Shown here one piece after another: positions 36,527 to 45,322 of a stretch of 64,000 bases of DNA. The position numbers and the translations under genes were made by a program. The stretch's first letter is position 1, and each line of letters starts with the position of its first letter. This DNA is from CAWBQO01 sp963790965. Its GTDB lineage: Bacteria; Bacteroidota; Rhodothermia; Rhodothermales; DASSAV01. The stretch lies in assembly GCA_963790965.1 (NCBI GenBank), contig CAWBQO010000001.1, forward strand, positions 62,001 to 126,000. The letters run 5' to 3'. A model generated the notes under the pieces. That model saw nothing but the letters and a program-made list of their open reading frames with translations. It was not told the origin of the DNA and did not search any database.

Positions 36527-37195
36527 TTAAGGGCATAGAGGGGCAGAGCGCCGGTCGGGGCTGAACCGCTGCTGATCCACCCCGCGTCCCCAGACTCGCA
36601 CGTTGTCTCGAACTCCGATTGATCTAAAGAAATCGATCAGCGGCTCCGTGGGCACATAGACGTGATCACATTGATTGTAGAACCAGCGCGTATACCAGGT
36701 CACAGCGCCCTTCAGGAAGCCGAGGTGGTAGTAGGCAAAATATGCGACATAGTGCGTGTGGTAGGTTGCGACGACCGGCACTGCGTTTCGCTTGGCCCAC
36801 CGAATGGCCGTCAATCCTAACAGATCCGGCGTGGCTACATGAACAACTGTCGGATTGAACGCTTCGAGGCGTCTTTGCACGCTGCGGTGCAGGCTCGATG
36901 ACAAGCGGTACTCCGAACGCCCCGGGATCGGAAGGGAGGGGACGGACACATAGCCGGCGTCCGTGTTGCTGTCGTGGGGCCGTCCGGAGGGGCCGAAAAT
37001 CAGCACCTGGTGGCCATTGCGCCTCAGGTGTGCGACGAGCCGCCTGAGCGTCAGGAAGACGCCGTCGACGACGTGGCCGTAGTTTCCGGTAAAAAAGGCG
37101 ATGCGCTGGGTCGCGGCTTCCCTCCCGCCGGCGGGCACGCCGCGGCCTTGTGCGGCTTGCCGGGTACCGCGGCCGGAGAAAAGTTCATGCGACAT
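36527..37195 (-). pseudogene. GT4-type glycosyltransferase, N-terminal domain only
   Basis: A 222-residue fragment of a GT-B glycosyltransferase. The N-terminal acceptor-side domain is clear (RIAFFTGNYGHVVDGVFLTL, PTVVHVATPDLLGLTAIRW, YHTHYVAYFAYYHLGF, VPTEPLIDFF). It ends shortly after WGRGVDQQRFSP, the linker to the second domain, so the whole nucleotide-sugar-binding half with its ExxxxxE motif is missing. It therefore cannot be active. It lies tail to tail with the cytochrome gene, and the break probably marks a recombination joint. The stretch 37196-37797 contains no gene I can support. Confidence 0.75.
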
Positions 37196-37797
37196 AGCGC
37201 GTGCTGTATTGAGCAGAAAACGGGATGACGATCCGTGTTCAACTCACCTGGTCAGAATTCGCTTCCTTCCTCACGGGACCTGACGCTCGCGCGGCCGAAG
37301 CGGCGCAGGATAGAAACCGGGGGATGTTATGTTCAGGAGTTGGCAAACCCGTCGTTCCAAAGAACCTTGCAGAAGGGGCCTTCAGCAGACGGTGGTTTGC
37401 CGCAATTCGGCCTCTCCCCTCCCCCGGCTTCGTGGCCGCGCTGACGGCGGGGAGAATAGATGCCGGGCCGCTCTGCAACATTGTACCCGCAATTGGCAGA
37501 GGTGGCCGTCTTCACGTCCTCTCGCAACGGAGCGGAGTCACGCCGGACGGTGCAGGGCCCGCGCCTCGCAAGAATCGGCCTTAGACCGGCCGTGGGCGGC
37601 CTTCGATTGCCATATCGGCACCGCTCTATACGGTCTCCCGCGCGCGATCATTTTGGAAACGCGGTCTTGATGCGAGCTGCGCCCTGGCCTTCAGGTCGGC
37701 ATCGGAGGGTTTCGCCCCGCTTTGCCGCGCGACGCCTGAGGACGACAGTGGGTGCTGCCCGGCTACGCGCTTCCGGTGGCCTGTTCGAGGGGGCGTA

Positions 37798-38688
37798 TCA
37801 CTGCCGCTCTCGGAGGACGCGCTTCATCTCGGCGCGCAGGGCGATGTCGTTGGTGAAGGCTCCCAGGGCGGCTCGGGCTTCCTCCTCGATGGCAAGTCGC
37901 GCCTCTGGCTGCAGCTTGCCCAGTTCGGCGTCGAGGTCGAAGGATGCCGCCGGCACGTCGACAAACGCCGCGACCCCTACCGGTGCGGCAGCGATCTTTT
38001 TGCGGGCAGCGGGCGGAGGAGCCGGCGGGCGCTCCTCGATCTTGAACTTGATACGTTCGACGCGCCCTTTGGCCACTTTTTCGAAAAGGACGGTGACGTG
38101 GAGATCGCTGCTCTTGTTGATTTCGCGGACGCCGACGTCGAGCACTCGGCGGCGCCACTTGTTGAAGTCGGTGTAGGAAGCCGTGTCGGTGAGCTTTTTA
38201 AGCCCGTCGAGGTCGATCCAGGGGGTCTCCCCTACCCCCCTGAAATCGCAGGCGAGTTCGTAGAGTGCGAGCGCGTGCTTGGAGGAGAACTTGCACTGGA
38301 TGGCAAGCTTGATTTTGCTGTAGATCCGAGGGTTGTGCAGCAGTTTGCGGAGGTGGGGCGCGTAGGCATACCGGCAGATCCCTTCTTTGATGATAACCTG
38401 AGCGAGGAGGCTCATCGCCCCCCATTCTTGTGCGCCGTCTCGCCCGAGCACGTTCCACTCGACGGTCGTGGAGGTGAGGCCGCGGAGGGCGTCGCGCACG
38501 TGGGCCACGTTGCGCGTCGATGTTTTGAGCTGATCCAGCAGGTCGCTAACGGCGATTTCGTGCTCCTGCTGGCTTTGCAGCTCGTCGTAGGCATTGGCCA
38601 GGAGCACGTTATAGGCCTGCCGCTGGAGCAGGGTGATCCTGTTCGTGATCGAGATGCTGGCGCTGTGCTTGATGACTTCCGCTTTCAT
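37798..38688 (-). CDS. Plasmid replication initiator (Rep_3 family)
   Basis: A 296-residue Rep_3/RepA-type initiator from ATG 38688 (MKAEVIKHSASISITNRITL); the open frame to 38724 is unlikely to be used. The first winged-helix domain contains LLQRQAYNVLLANAYDELQ and HVRDALRGLTSTTVEWNVL. The second contains LYELACDFRGVGETPWIDL and TDFNKWRRRVLDVGVREIN, matching the IDLDxLKKLT / FNKWRRRVLDxAVxEIN pattern of the family. The C-terminal tail is a flexible Ala/Pro stretch. It binds iterons and opens the origin; an array of eight iterons lies immediately upstream (38734-38956). The gene is intact. Confidence 0.92.
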   Translation of the reverse strand: MKAEVIKHSASISITNRITLLQRQAYNVLLANAYDELQSQQEHEIAVSDLLDQLKTSTRNVAHVRDALRGLTSTTVEWNVLGRDGAQEWGAMSLLAQVIIKEGICRYAYAPHLRKLLHNPRIYSKIKLAIQCKFSSKHALALYELACDFRGVGETPWIDLDGLKKLTDTASYTDFNKWRRRVLDVGVREINKSSDLHVTVLFEKVAKGRVERIKFKIEERPPAPPPAARKKIAAAPVGVAAFVDVPAASFDLDAELGKLQPEARLAIEEEARAALGAFTNDIALRAEMKRVLRERQ

Positions 38689-38733
38689 GAGCAATAGAGT
38701 ACGTCGCCCGTTCCGATCATGCAAGCCTCCTCG

Positions 38734-38956
38734 ATCACAAGTTTGTGGGGGGCAGAATGATTCTCGTCACAAATCTGTGGGGGGCACAGCCCCTCTAATC
38801 CGCCGATTCAGGCTATAGGAAGGGCCTGATCACAAGTTTGTGGGGGGCAGCACAAGTTTGTGGGGGTCTGATCACAAATCCGGGGGGATCTGATCACAAA
38901 TCCGGGGGGGTCTGATCACAAATCCGGGGGGATCTGATCACAAGTCTGTGGGGGGC
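38734..38956. repeat. Iteron array of a plasmid replication origin
   Basis: Eight copies of an ATCACAARTYYGNGGGGGGM-like iteron begin at 38734, 38766, 38829, 38849, 38871, 38893, 38915 and 38937. From 38849 the spacing is exactly 22 bp, two helical turns, so Rep would bind one face. Copies 5-7 read ATCACAAATCCGGGGGG, and the others carry TTTGTGGGGGG or TCTGTGGGGGG. The array lies directly upstream of rep. Confidence 0.9.
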
Positions 38957-38995
38957 AGAGCATCGCAGGGTACTGTGTTGCAAGGGTTTGCGCGA

Positions 38996-39080
38996 ACGGT
39001 AAACTCTATAAACCTTTATAAACTTTGTAAGCGCGCGTCCCGCGCGAGCGGCAGATCATTTTTTGTTTTTTGAAAACGAT
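38996..39080. other. AT-rich stretch beside the iterons, possible origin-opening region
   Basis: CTATAAACCTTTATAAACTT (39005-39024) and ATTTTTTGTTTTTTGAAAAC (39058-39077) stand out in otherwise GC-rich DNA next to the iterons, as expected for a DNA-unwinding element. No convincing DnaA box was found. The rest of 38957-39311 holds par-type repeats but no gene. Confidence 0.35.
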
Positions 39081-39201
39081 CGGGGGACAAGCCTTCAGGT
39101 GAAAGAAGGTCTGACACGGCACGCGCGAGGCGGGGGAGTGGTCCGGTACACGTTCGACGCTGAACGGGCGGCCGTGAGCAAGTGGCGAACGCGCGGGCAT
39201 C

Positions 39202-39326
39202 ATATCACGGTATGATATGAAAATACTAAATAGGCCGCAGTGCGCGTGACCGGTGCTAAAACGCCGAAATGACCACGGATTACCATGACATCATGTCATA
39301 GTATGATACCATCATACGAACCGATC
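39202..39326. promoter_or_regulatory. TATGATA-type repeats downstream of the par operon
   Basis: CATATCACGGTATGATATGA near 39203 and TAGTATGATACCATCATACG near 39299, with further ATCATAC copies, share a GTATGATA core, directly and inverted. Similar motifs lie upstream of parA. They are candidate centromere (parS-like) or operator sites for the ribbon-helix-helix protein. Confidence 0.45.
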
Positions 39327-39626
39327 ATACGCCCGTTCGATACCAGGTGCCAGTATGGTCATGGCGACTTCGTGCATGCTGCGGCCGGTGGCGCGGCTCA
39401 CCCCCTCGAGCTTCGCGTGGAGGTCCGGCGGGAGGCGGAGATTGAATGTTTTGAGGCGAACGTTCTCCGGCGGCGTGGAAGGGGAGAGGGTCGAGACGAG
39501 ATCGTCGATGCTGCCGGCGGGCGGAGAACCGGCCGCGCCGGCTTCATTGATGAACCGGTCGGGATTGGGGCGCTCCCCCATGTTCCTCGGTGCGGGCTTG
39601 CGCTGGATGCCACGGGATTCGTTCAT
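39312..39626 (-). CDS. Ribbon-helix-helix partition partner (ParB/ParG-like role)
   Basis: A 104-residue protein with a disordered, basic and Pro-rich N-terminus (about 55 residues) and a C-terminal ribbon-helix-helix: VRLKTFNLRLPPDLHAKLEG, then VSRATGRSMHEVAMTILAPG. Its ATG overlaps the parA stop by four bases (39623-39626). In type Ib plasmid partition systems a small RHH protein follows ParA, binds the centromere and represses the operon, and its mobile N-terminus stimulates the ATPase. The arrangement here fits that model. GTATGATA repeats on both sides are candidate binding sites. Confidence 0.75.
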   Translation of the reverse strand: MNESRGIQRKPAPRNMGERPNPDRFINEAGAAGSPPAGSIDDLVSTLSPSTPPENVRLKTFNLRLPPDLHAKLEGVSRATGRSMHEVAMTILAPGIERAYDRFV

Positions 39627-40267
39627 GCGGTTACCTCGTCAAAAGCATGGCGGTAGAGCAGGAGCGTTTCGGAAGCCGCCTTGCTCACAGGGTTTAGTTC
39701 TTCAGCGGAGAGGCCGAGGCCGAATGAACGCCGGTAGTCGACGCGCTCACCGAGGGCCACCTGGCTCCACTGGAGTAGCTGATATTCTCCGAGTAGATCG
39801 ATCACGCCGCTGGTTTCGGGGATGCGCCGGTCCGTGTAGGCGCGGCTCAGTACGACGAAGGCGTCGAGATCTCCGTAGGCGAGCGCCTGGTCGACGAGCT
39901 GTTCCATGGTGTCGAGCGTCCACACGTCGGCGCTCGAGGGTTGTACGGGCACGTAGAGGCGTTCTGCGACGACCATGGCGGCGCGCAGTTCTTTGGAGTC
40001 GCGGCCGCCGGCGTCGATGATGATATCCTCGTAGCGCGTGGAGAGGTCGAGCACGTCTTTGCGGAACGACGGGCCTTGCTTGGAGACGCACGTGAGCCGA
40101 ACGACGTCTCGGTCCGAGCGGGCGGTGGCCCAGTTGGTTGCGGAGCCTTGCGGGTCGGCGTCGATGAGCAGCACGTCGTGCCCGCGGTGCGCGCGCATGG
40201 CGGCGAGCGTCGTCGCAATGGTGCTTTTGCCCGTCCCGCCTTTTTCTCCGCCGACAAGTATTATCAT
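39623..40267 (-). CDS. parA: ParA-family partition ATPase
   Basis: A 214-residue Walker-type partition ATPase. ATG 40267 gives MIILVGGEKGGTGKSTIATT with the deviant Walker A (KGGTGKST); the open frame to 40315 only adds residues encoded by operator repeats. DVLLIDADPQGSATNWATAR is the A' region and YEDIIIDAGGRDSKEL carries the Walker B aspartate. There is no N-terminal HTH, so it is the short type Ib form that relies on its RHH partner for autoregulation. It drives segregation of the replicon over the nucleoid. It is followed by the RHH gene and, 1.3 kb on, by iterons and rep. Confidence 0.92.
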   Translation of the reverse strand: MIILVGGEKGGTGKSTIATTLAAMRAHRGHDVLLIDADPQGSATNWATARSDRDVVRLTCVSKQGPSFRKDVLDLSTRYEDIIIDAGGRDSKELRAAMVVAERLYVPVQPSSADVWTLDTMEQLVDQALAYGDLDAFVVLSRAYTDRRIPETSGVIDLLGEYQLLQWSQVALGERVDYRRSFGLGLSAEELNPVSKAASETLLLYRHAFDEVTA

Positions 40268-40330
40268 ATCATACCATGTAGTAGTATTACAATACCATTC
40301 TGTGATTTCAGTCACTGGTATGATACGACG
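40261..40330. promoter_or_regulatory. GTATGATA-type operator/centromere repeats upstream of parA
   Basis: CATATCATACCATG (40265-40278) overlaps the parA start, and GGTATGATACGACG begins near 40317; CAATACCATTCTGTG lies between. The inverted GGTATGAT/ATCATACC units fit binding by the RHH partner for autorepression. The stretch to 40511 shows further ATGATG-like AT-rich sequence but no gene. Confidence 0.5.
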
Positions 40331-40511
40331 AGATCATCCCATGAATCAATATGATGGCAGGATATTATGGCATTATGCGCAGGCCGAGCGGCAAACGAAC
40401 ACAAGTCACGAGAGGGCAAAGTTCGCCGTGGCGTTCACGCGTCGTGGGCGCGCAGACGGGAGGTCGCGCAGCGCCCGGCCTCCAGATGCGGCTCATAAAA
40501 CGGGTGGGCCG

Positions 40512-41279
40512 TCATCGCGCTTGCGAAGACCCTGAAGAGGGCGGGGGAGAGGCCGTGCTTGCCGCACGGTCACTTGTCGAAAAGGCAGAGGCGGCCACAA
40601 AGGCCGGGGCGGACGACCGGCTCAGGCTCCACGCTTCCGGCGGCGGGTAAGTGGCGGGTAGGTGTAGCGGCACCGGGGGAGAGGCGCTCAGGTCGATCTG
40701 GATCTCGACGGGATCGCGCGAAAGGCCCTCGCCCGTCGCTTTCAAAACGGCTTCCTTTAGCGTCCAGAACTGAAGAAAGGCGCGGCTCTGTTCACGGGCA
40801 GGGAGGCTGCCGAGGAAGCGGCGTTCCCCGCCCCCAAGCACCCGCTCCAGGACGGCCTCTGAGACCATGTGCTGATCCGCGCGTTCGAGGTCGACGCCAA
40901 CTTCGTGATCCCCGTGGAGCGCGAGCAGCATGAGCGCCCCCGAACGCGAGAGGCTGAAGCAAAGCCTGCTCGCTCCCGCCAGGGCGGGCTTGCCGCGCGG
41001 CCCTCGCTCGAAGGCGAGTTCTCGTGCCGGTTGCCCGGTGTAAAGGGCGAGGATGGCCCGCGCGCACGCCCACGACGAACGGTACCGCCGCCGGTCTACC
41101 TCCCGAAGAAAAGACCGGGCGCGTGCGTGTTCGAGCGTACCGGGCGCGTCGAAGAGCGCGATCCATTCTTCCGCGCACGTATCCAGATCGATGAGGTTGA
41201 CGACCGGGTCCTCTGCGCCACGCGGCAGCGGGGGAGGATCTCCCGGCATCCGGCGCGGATCCCAGGCGTGCAGGATCAT
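40512..41279 (-). CDS. 4'-phosphopantetheinyl transferase (Sfp-type)
   Basis: A 255-residue Sfp-superfamily enzyme that attaches the phosphopantetheine arm of CoA to carrier-protein serines. The hallmarks are GVDLERADQHM (metal-binding GxDxE) and FWTLKEAVLKATGEGL (WxxKEAxxKxxG). FERGPRGKPALAG and LCFSLSRSGALMLLALHG are further family segments. ATG 41279 overlaps the NRPS stop by four bases; the upstream open frame is a shadow of the NRPS. Being last in the NRPS operon, it probably activates both carrier domains encoded there (the ligase fusion and the NRPS T domain). Confidence 0.93.
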   Translation of the reverse strand: MILHAWDPRRMPGDPPPLPRGAEDPVVNLIDLDTCAEEWIALFDAPGTLEHARARSFLREVDRRRYRSSWACARAILALYTGQPARELAFERGPRGKPALAGASRLCFSLSRSGALMLLALHGDHEVGVDLERADQHMVSEAVLERVLGGGERRFLGSLPAREQSRAFLQFWTLKEAVLKATGEGLSRDPVEIQIDLSASPPVPLHLPATYPPPEAWSLSRSSAPAFVAASAFSTSDRAASTASPPPSSGSSQAR

Positions 41280-44200
41280 GCGGGTACGCGGGCCTGCAGC
41301 GCCTCCAGTCGCTCCCGAAGAACGCGGACAATCTCCCGGAATGCCGGGCCGGAAAGCAGCTCCAGGTGCTTGCCCGAGAGCGGCACCACCTCGAGTGAGG
41401 ATGGCTGGAGGTGCTGCCACGCCACGCGCTGGTTGAAATGGCTGTCGCTTGCCTGCAAGACCGTCACGGGCAGGGCGCAAGGTTGAGGGACGTAGCGCGC
41501 CCCGAGCACCTGGTAGTAGTCGGAGCCTATTGGAACGGCTATCGGTTCAGCCGAGTGGCCGTTTTGCCGCAGCCCGCGCGGACGCACATGCACCGCGAGC
41601 GCCTTTCCGCGGAGGCGCAGCGAGGAGAGGGCGCGTTGTGGCGAGGCGGAGAGGATCGTCTTTGCATGATAGCCCGCGCGCCGGGCCAAATATCCGGCAG
41701 AAGCCGACAAACGGACGCTCATCGGCAGGTTGGAAGGGTGCGTATCGAGCACGAAGACCATCCCGACCTCAGCTCCGGAGCGGTGCAGGACGCATGCCGT
41801 CTCGTAGGCAATCATGCCGCCGACGGAGAATCCGAGCAGATAGTACGGCCCTTCCGGCTGATGCGCGCGGATCTCCTGGGCATACTGCCGGGCCATGGCC
41901 TCAATAGACGAATGCCGGGCGGCGAAACCTCTATGCTCGACCGCCTGGATGCCGAATACCGGTTGGTCCGCGCCAATGCCGCGGGCCAGTTCGCGAAACC
42001 CAAAAACGTCTCCTCCCCAGCCATGGACGATGTAGAGCGGAGGGCGATCTCCGCCCCCGGCGAGCGGCACCAGGGCCTTCTTTTCCCCAGGCACCTCGAC
42101 CTGTTGCAACGCTGCGGCCAACTCGCGGATGGTCGGGTGCAGGAAAAGCTGATTGAGCGGCAGCGGTTTGCCTGTGGCTCGTTCAGCTTCCGCTACAAAT
42201 CGAATGGCGAGTAGCGAGTTGCCGCCGAGATCAAAAAAGCTGTCTTCACACCCCACGTCTTCCGTGTGAAACAACCTGCGCCAGATCTCGAGGAACTGCT
42301 CTTCCAGCCGGCCGGACGGCGCGCTGCCAGGCGAGGCGTCATGCTCCGCGCGGGGCGGATCAGGCAGCCGCGCCCGGTCGACCTTGCCGTTGGGCGTCAG
42401 CGGGAAAGAGTCCACCGGCACCCACTGGGCTGGAATCATGTAGAGCGGCAGCAGGGAACGGGCGTGGCTCTGGGCGTCACCGACGGCGTCCCGCCCGGTC
42501 TCCCCGCGAACATACGCAATCAGCCTCGCGTCGCCGGTACCGTCCTTGCGGGCTACGACGATGCACTGGTGCACGTGCGGCGCTTTGGAGAGGGTCGCCT
42601 CGATCTCCCCGAGTTCCACCCTGAATCCGCGAATCTTCAGCTGCGAGTCCCTGCGCCCCAGAAACTCGACGATTCCGCTCGGGAGGAGTCGGGCCATGTC
42701 GCCGGTGCGGTAGAGCCGCGCGTCGGGGTCCTGCACAAAGGGATGTTTGACGAACCTTTCCGCCGTCAACTCCGGGCGATTCCAGTAAGAAAGCGCAAGG
42801 CCATCGCCGCCGACGAACAGTTCACCCGGCATCCCCACCGGCTGCGGCCGCAAGTGGTCGTCCAGAACGTAGGCCTCCGAGTTGGCAATCGGGTACCCGA
42901 TCGGGATGCTCGACGCGAAATGATGGTCCCGCGGAACCGTGTAGCAGAGGCTGAACGTCGTGTTTTCCGTGGGACCGTATCCGTTGATGAAGCGCAGATC
43001 CGGACAAGCGTCGAGGACCTTCTGCACGTGAGCGGGCGAGAGCACGTCGCCGCCGGCGAGTAGCTGCCGGAGCGGCCTGAACGCCTCCGGAGCGGTGTCT
43101 GCAACGAGGTGGAACAGTCCGGCGGTCAGCCAGAGGGTTGTGACGCCATGCTTTTCGATGGCCCGCTGGAGGTCGCTCACGGACGGCGGAGCCGGTGGCA
43201 TCAGGACCAGGCATCCGCCGTTGAGCAGCGGCGCGAAGATCTCGAAGGTGGCTACGTCGAAAGATGGGGAGGAGGCGTGCAGCACCGTCTCGTCTTTCGA
43301 TACGTCCGCGTAATCCGCCCCGCGCACGAGGCGCACGATGCCGCGGTGCGGAATGAGCACGCCCTTCGGCGTACCCGTCGAGCCTGAGGTGTACATCAAA
43401 TAGGCAGGCTCCGTCGGCTCGACGCGAACCGGCGTGAAGGACGCATCGGCACCTGACTCGAACAGGGCTTCAATGAGGAGCGGTTCGGCACCAAGGCTGC
43501 GCACCCGCCCGAGGCTGCCGGCGTCTGTCAGGGTCGCGAGAACCTGCGCATCGCCGATCATCATCTTGAGCCGGGCCGGCGGATATTCCGGGTCGAGCGG
43601 AACGTAGGCGGCGCCCGCCTTCAGAATGCCCAACATGCCCACGATGGCCTCGAAAGATCGGTCGAGGCAAAGCCCGATCCTCGTTCCCCGCCCTGCGCCG
43701 CGCCGTCGCAGTCCGGCGGCAACCCTCGACGACAGGCGGTCAAGTTCGGCGTAGTTCATCTGCCGATCACCCAGGACGAGGGCAGTCGCGTCCGGACGCT
43801 CCCTGGCCACTTGCCTGAAGAGCGCGGGCACGGATGCGTCGCGCGGATAGGCTTGCGTGTTGCGCGGCCACTCGGACGTAACCAGCCGGCGTTCCTCCTC
43901 GTCCATGAGGCGCAGCGCGCCAAGCTGCTCGTCCGGGTCTGCAATCGCGTGCGCCAGCAGGGTCCGGTAGTGCCGCAGGAGGGCGTCTGCCGAATCTTTG
44001 CGGAAGAGGCGCGTCTGGTAGGTACACGTTATGCGGGGCGCGTTGTTGCCCGGCAGGATCTCGAGCATAAAGGGCATCTGAGAGGACCACCGGCGGGAAG
44101 AGCGCACTTCGGCGGCGCAGGCACCCAGCGGGGCAAACGTGGGGACGAAGTTGCGGTACTGGAACGTCGTGTTGTAGAAACCGAACGCGCCTTTCTGCTC

Positions 44201-45322
44201 GTGCGAAAGTTCCTCCACGAGGCGCAGGAACGGCATGTCGGCGTGGCGAATGCCCTCCATCATGACCTTGCGTGTATGCCGGACCGTCTCTTTGAACGTC
44301 CATTCCGGATCGACACTTTGCCGGATGCTCAGCATATTGATGCAGCAGCCAAGGACCTGCTCATCCTCTTTGGACTGCCGCGCGCTTACGGGCACGCCGA
44401 TGATCATGTCTCGCCGGCCTGTCTGCCGAAACCACCACGCAAAGTAGGCGGCCAGGTACACCACGTTCGGAGTGGTCGATTCGGCGCGCGCGAAGGCGAT
44501 CACCTCGTCATGCAGGCTACCGAGCGGCAAGGCGGCTTCCGCCTCGGTCAGGCGGGGGCCACTGCCGCCGGGATAGTCGTAGGTGAACGCCATCTCGCCG
44601 GGTGCATGGTGAAGCTGCGCCGTCCAGTACCGCAGCGCCTCTTCTTCTGCCGCCGTGGAGAGGCGAGACTGTTGCCGGGCCGCATAGGCTTCATACTGCG
44701 CCGCATCCGGCGGGCGTGGTGGCGTCGCGCCGCGCTCGGCCGCTTCGTAGGCGCTCTTTACGGCCGTCCAGAGGGCGCCGTACGTGAGACCGTCGTTGGC
44801 GATGTGGTGGAGGACGAATCCGAGAACATGGCGCTGTTCATCGAGGCGGTAGAGGCGCGCGCGCAGCGGCGACTCCGACGCGAGATCGAAGGGGCGGATG
44901 GCCACCTCGCGGAGCCGCTCGATTGCGTCGTCCTCGAAGGTAGCCGGATGTCCTGTCCACTGGACCTCCAGGAAGTCGGGAAGGAGGTCCTCCTTTACGG
45001 TTGCGGCGATTCGGCCGCCCTCTTCCGTGTAGACCGTGCGGAAGATGCGGTAATCCCGGGCGACCGAGCATACGGCCTCACGAAGACTTCCGGCGGAGAG
45101 CGGCCCGGTAAGAGAGACGATCAGGAGCGCGTTGTACGTACTCTTGTCTTCCGCCATCTGGTGCAGAATCCAGAAATTCCGCTGCTGATAACTCAATGTG
45201 GGGACCGCAGGCGATTCGCGCACCGATTCGGAACCGGCATGGAGCCTGCCGGCAAGGCGCGCCCGGTCAGCGGGGGACAGCGCGGCCAGCCGCTTGCGAA
45301 GTTCTTCAGTTGAATCGGCCAT
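41276..45322 (-). CDS. Single-module nonribosomal peptide synthetase, C-A-T-TE
   Basis: A 1348-residue NRPS. Condensation domain: residues ~40-460, with catalytic HHIANDG at 172-178. Adenylation domain: ~485-985, with YTSGSTGTPKGVLIPHRG, NGYGPTENTTF, YRTGDMARL and NGKVDR. Thiolation domain: GGNSLLAIRFV, Ser near 1036. Thioesterase: from ~1090, GFSVGGM with Ser near 1166, Asp in VLDTHPSN and His in GKHLELL. The C domain comes first, so it takes an acyl or aminoacyl group from another carrier, most simply the ligase-PCP encoded upstream, and joins it to the activated amino acid; the TE then releases it. By eye the specificity residues begin D-V-F, matching no code I can name. The product is unknown. 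Confidence 0.95.
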   Translation of the reverse strand: MADSTEELRKRLAALSPADRARLAGRLHAGSESVRESPAVPTLSYQQRNFWILHQMAEDKSTYNALLIVSLTGPLSAGSLREAVCSVARDYRIFRTVYTEEGGRIAATVKEDLLPDFLEVQWTGHPATFEDDAIERLREVAIRPFDLASESPLRARLYRLDEQRHVLGFVLHHIANDGLTYGALWTAVKSAYEAAERGATPPRPPDAAQYEAYAARQQSRLSTAAEEEALRYWTAQLHHAPGEMAFTYDYPGGSGPRLTEAEAALPLGSLHDEVIAFARAESTTPNVVYLAAYFAWWFRQTGRRDMIIGVPVSARQSKEDEQVLGCCINMLSIRQSVDPEWTFKETVRHTRKVMMEGIRHADMPFLRLVEELSHEQKGAFGFYNTTFQYRNFVPTFAPLGACAAEVRSSRRWSSQMPFMLEILPGNNAPRITCTYQTRLFRKDSADALLRHYRTLLAHAIADPDEQLGALRLMDEEERRLVTSEWPRNTQAYPRDASVPALFRQVARERPDATALVLGDRQMNYAELDRLSSRVAAGLRRRGAGRGTRIGLCLDRSFEAIVGMLGILKAGAAYVPLDPEYPPARLKMMIGDAQVLATLTDAGSLGRVRSLGAEPLLIEALFESGADASFTPVRVEPTEPAYLMYTSGSTGTPKGVLIPHRGIVRLVRGADYADVSKDETVLHASSPSFDVATFEIFAPLLNGGCLVLMPPAPPSVSDLQRAIEKHGVTTLWLTAGLFHLVADTAPEAFRPLRQLLAGGDVLSPAHVQKVLDACPDLRFINGYGPTENTTFSLCYTVPRDHHFASSIPIGYPIANSEAYVLDDHLRPQPVGMPGELFVGGDGLALSYWNRPELTAERFVKHPFVQDPDARLYRTGDMARLLPSGIVEFLGRRDSQLKIRGFRVELGEIEATLSKAPHVHQCIVVARKDGTGDARLIAYVRGETGRDAVGDAQSHARSLLPLYMIPAQWVPVDSFPLTPNGKVDRARLPDPPRAEHDASPGSAPSGRLEEQFLEIWRRLFHTEDVGCEDSFFDLGGNSLLAIRFVAEAERATGKPLPLNQLFLHPTIRELAAALQQVEVPGEKKALVPLAGGGDRPPLYIVHGWGGDVFGFRELARGIGADQPVFGIQAVEHRGFAARHSSIEAMARQYAQEIRAHQPEGPYYLLGFSVGGMIAYETACVLHRSGAEVGMVFVLDTHPSNLPMSVRLSASAGYLARRAGYHAKTILSASPQRALSSLRLRGKALAVHVRPRGLRQNGHSAEPIAVPIGSDYYQVLGARYVPQPCALPVTVLQASDSHFNQRVAWQHLQPSSLEVVPLSGKHLELLSGPAFREIVRVLRERLEALQARVPA

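Noticed and set aside
38734..38956. Iteron cluster as a CRISPR array
   Set aside because: There are almost no spacers, the period is 22 bp, and the repeats lie directly upstream of a plasmid initiator gene.
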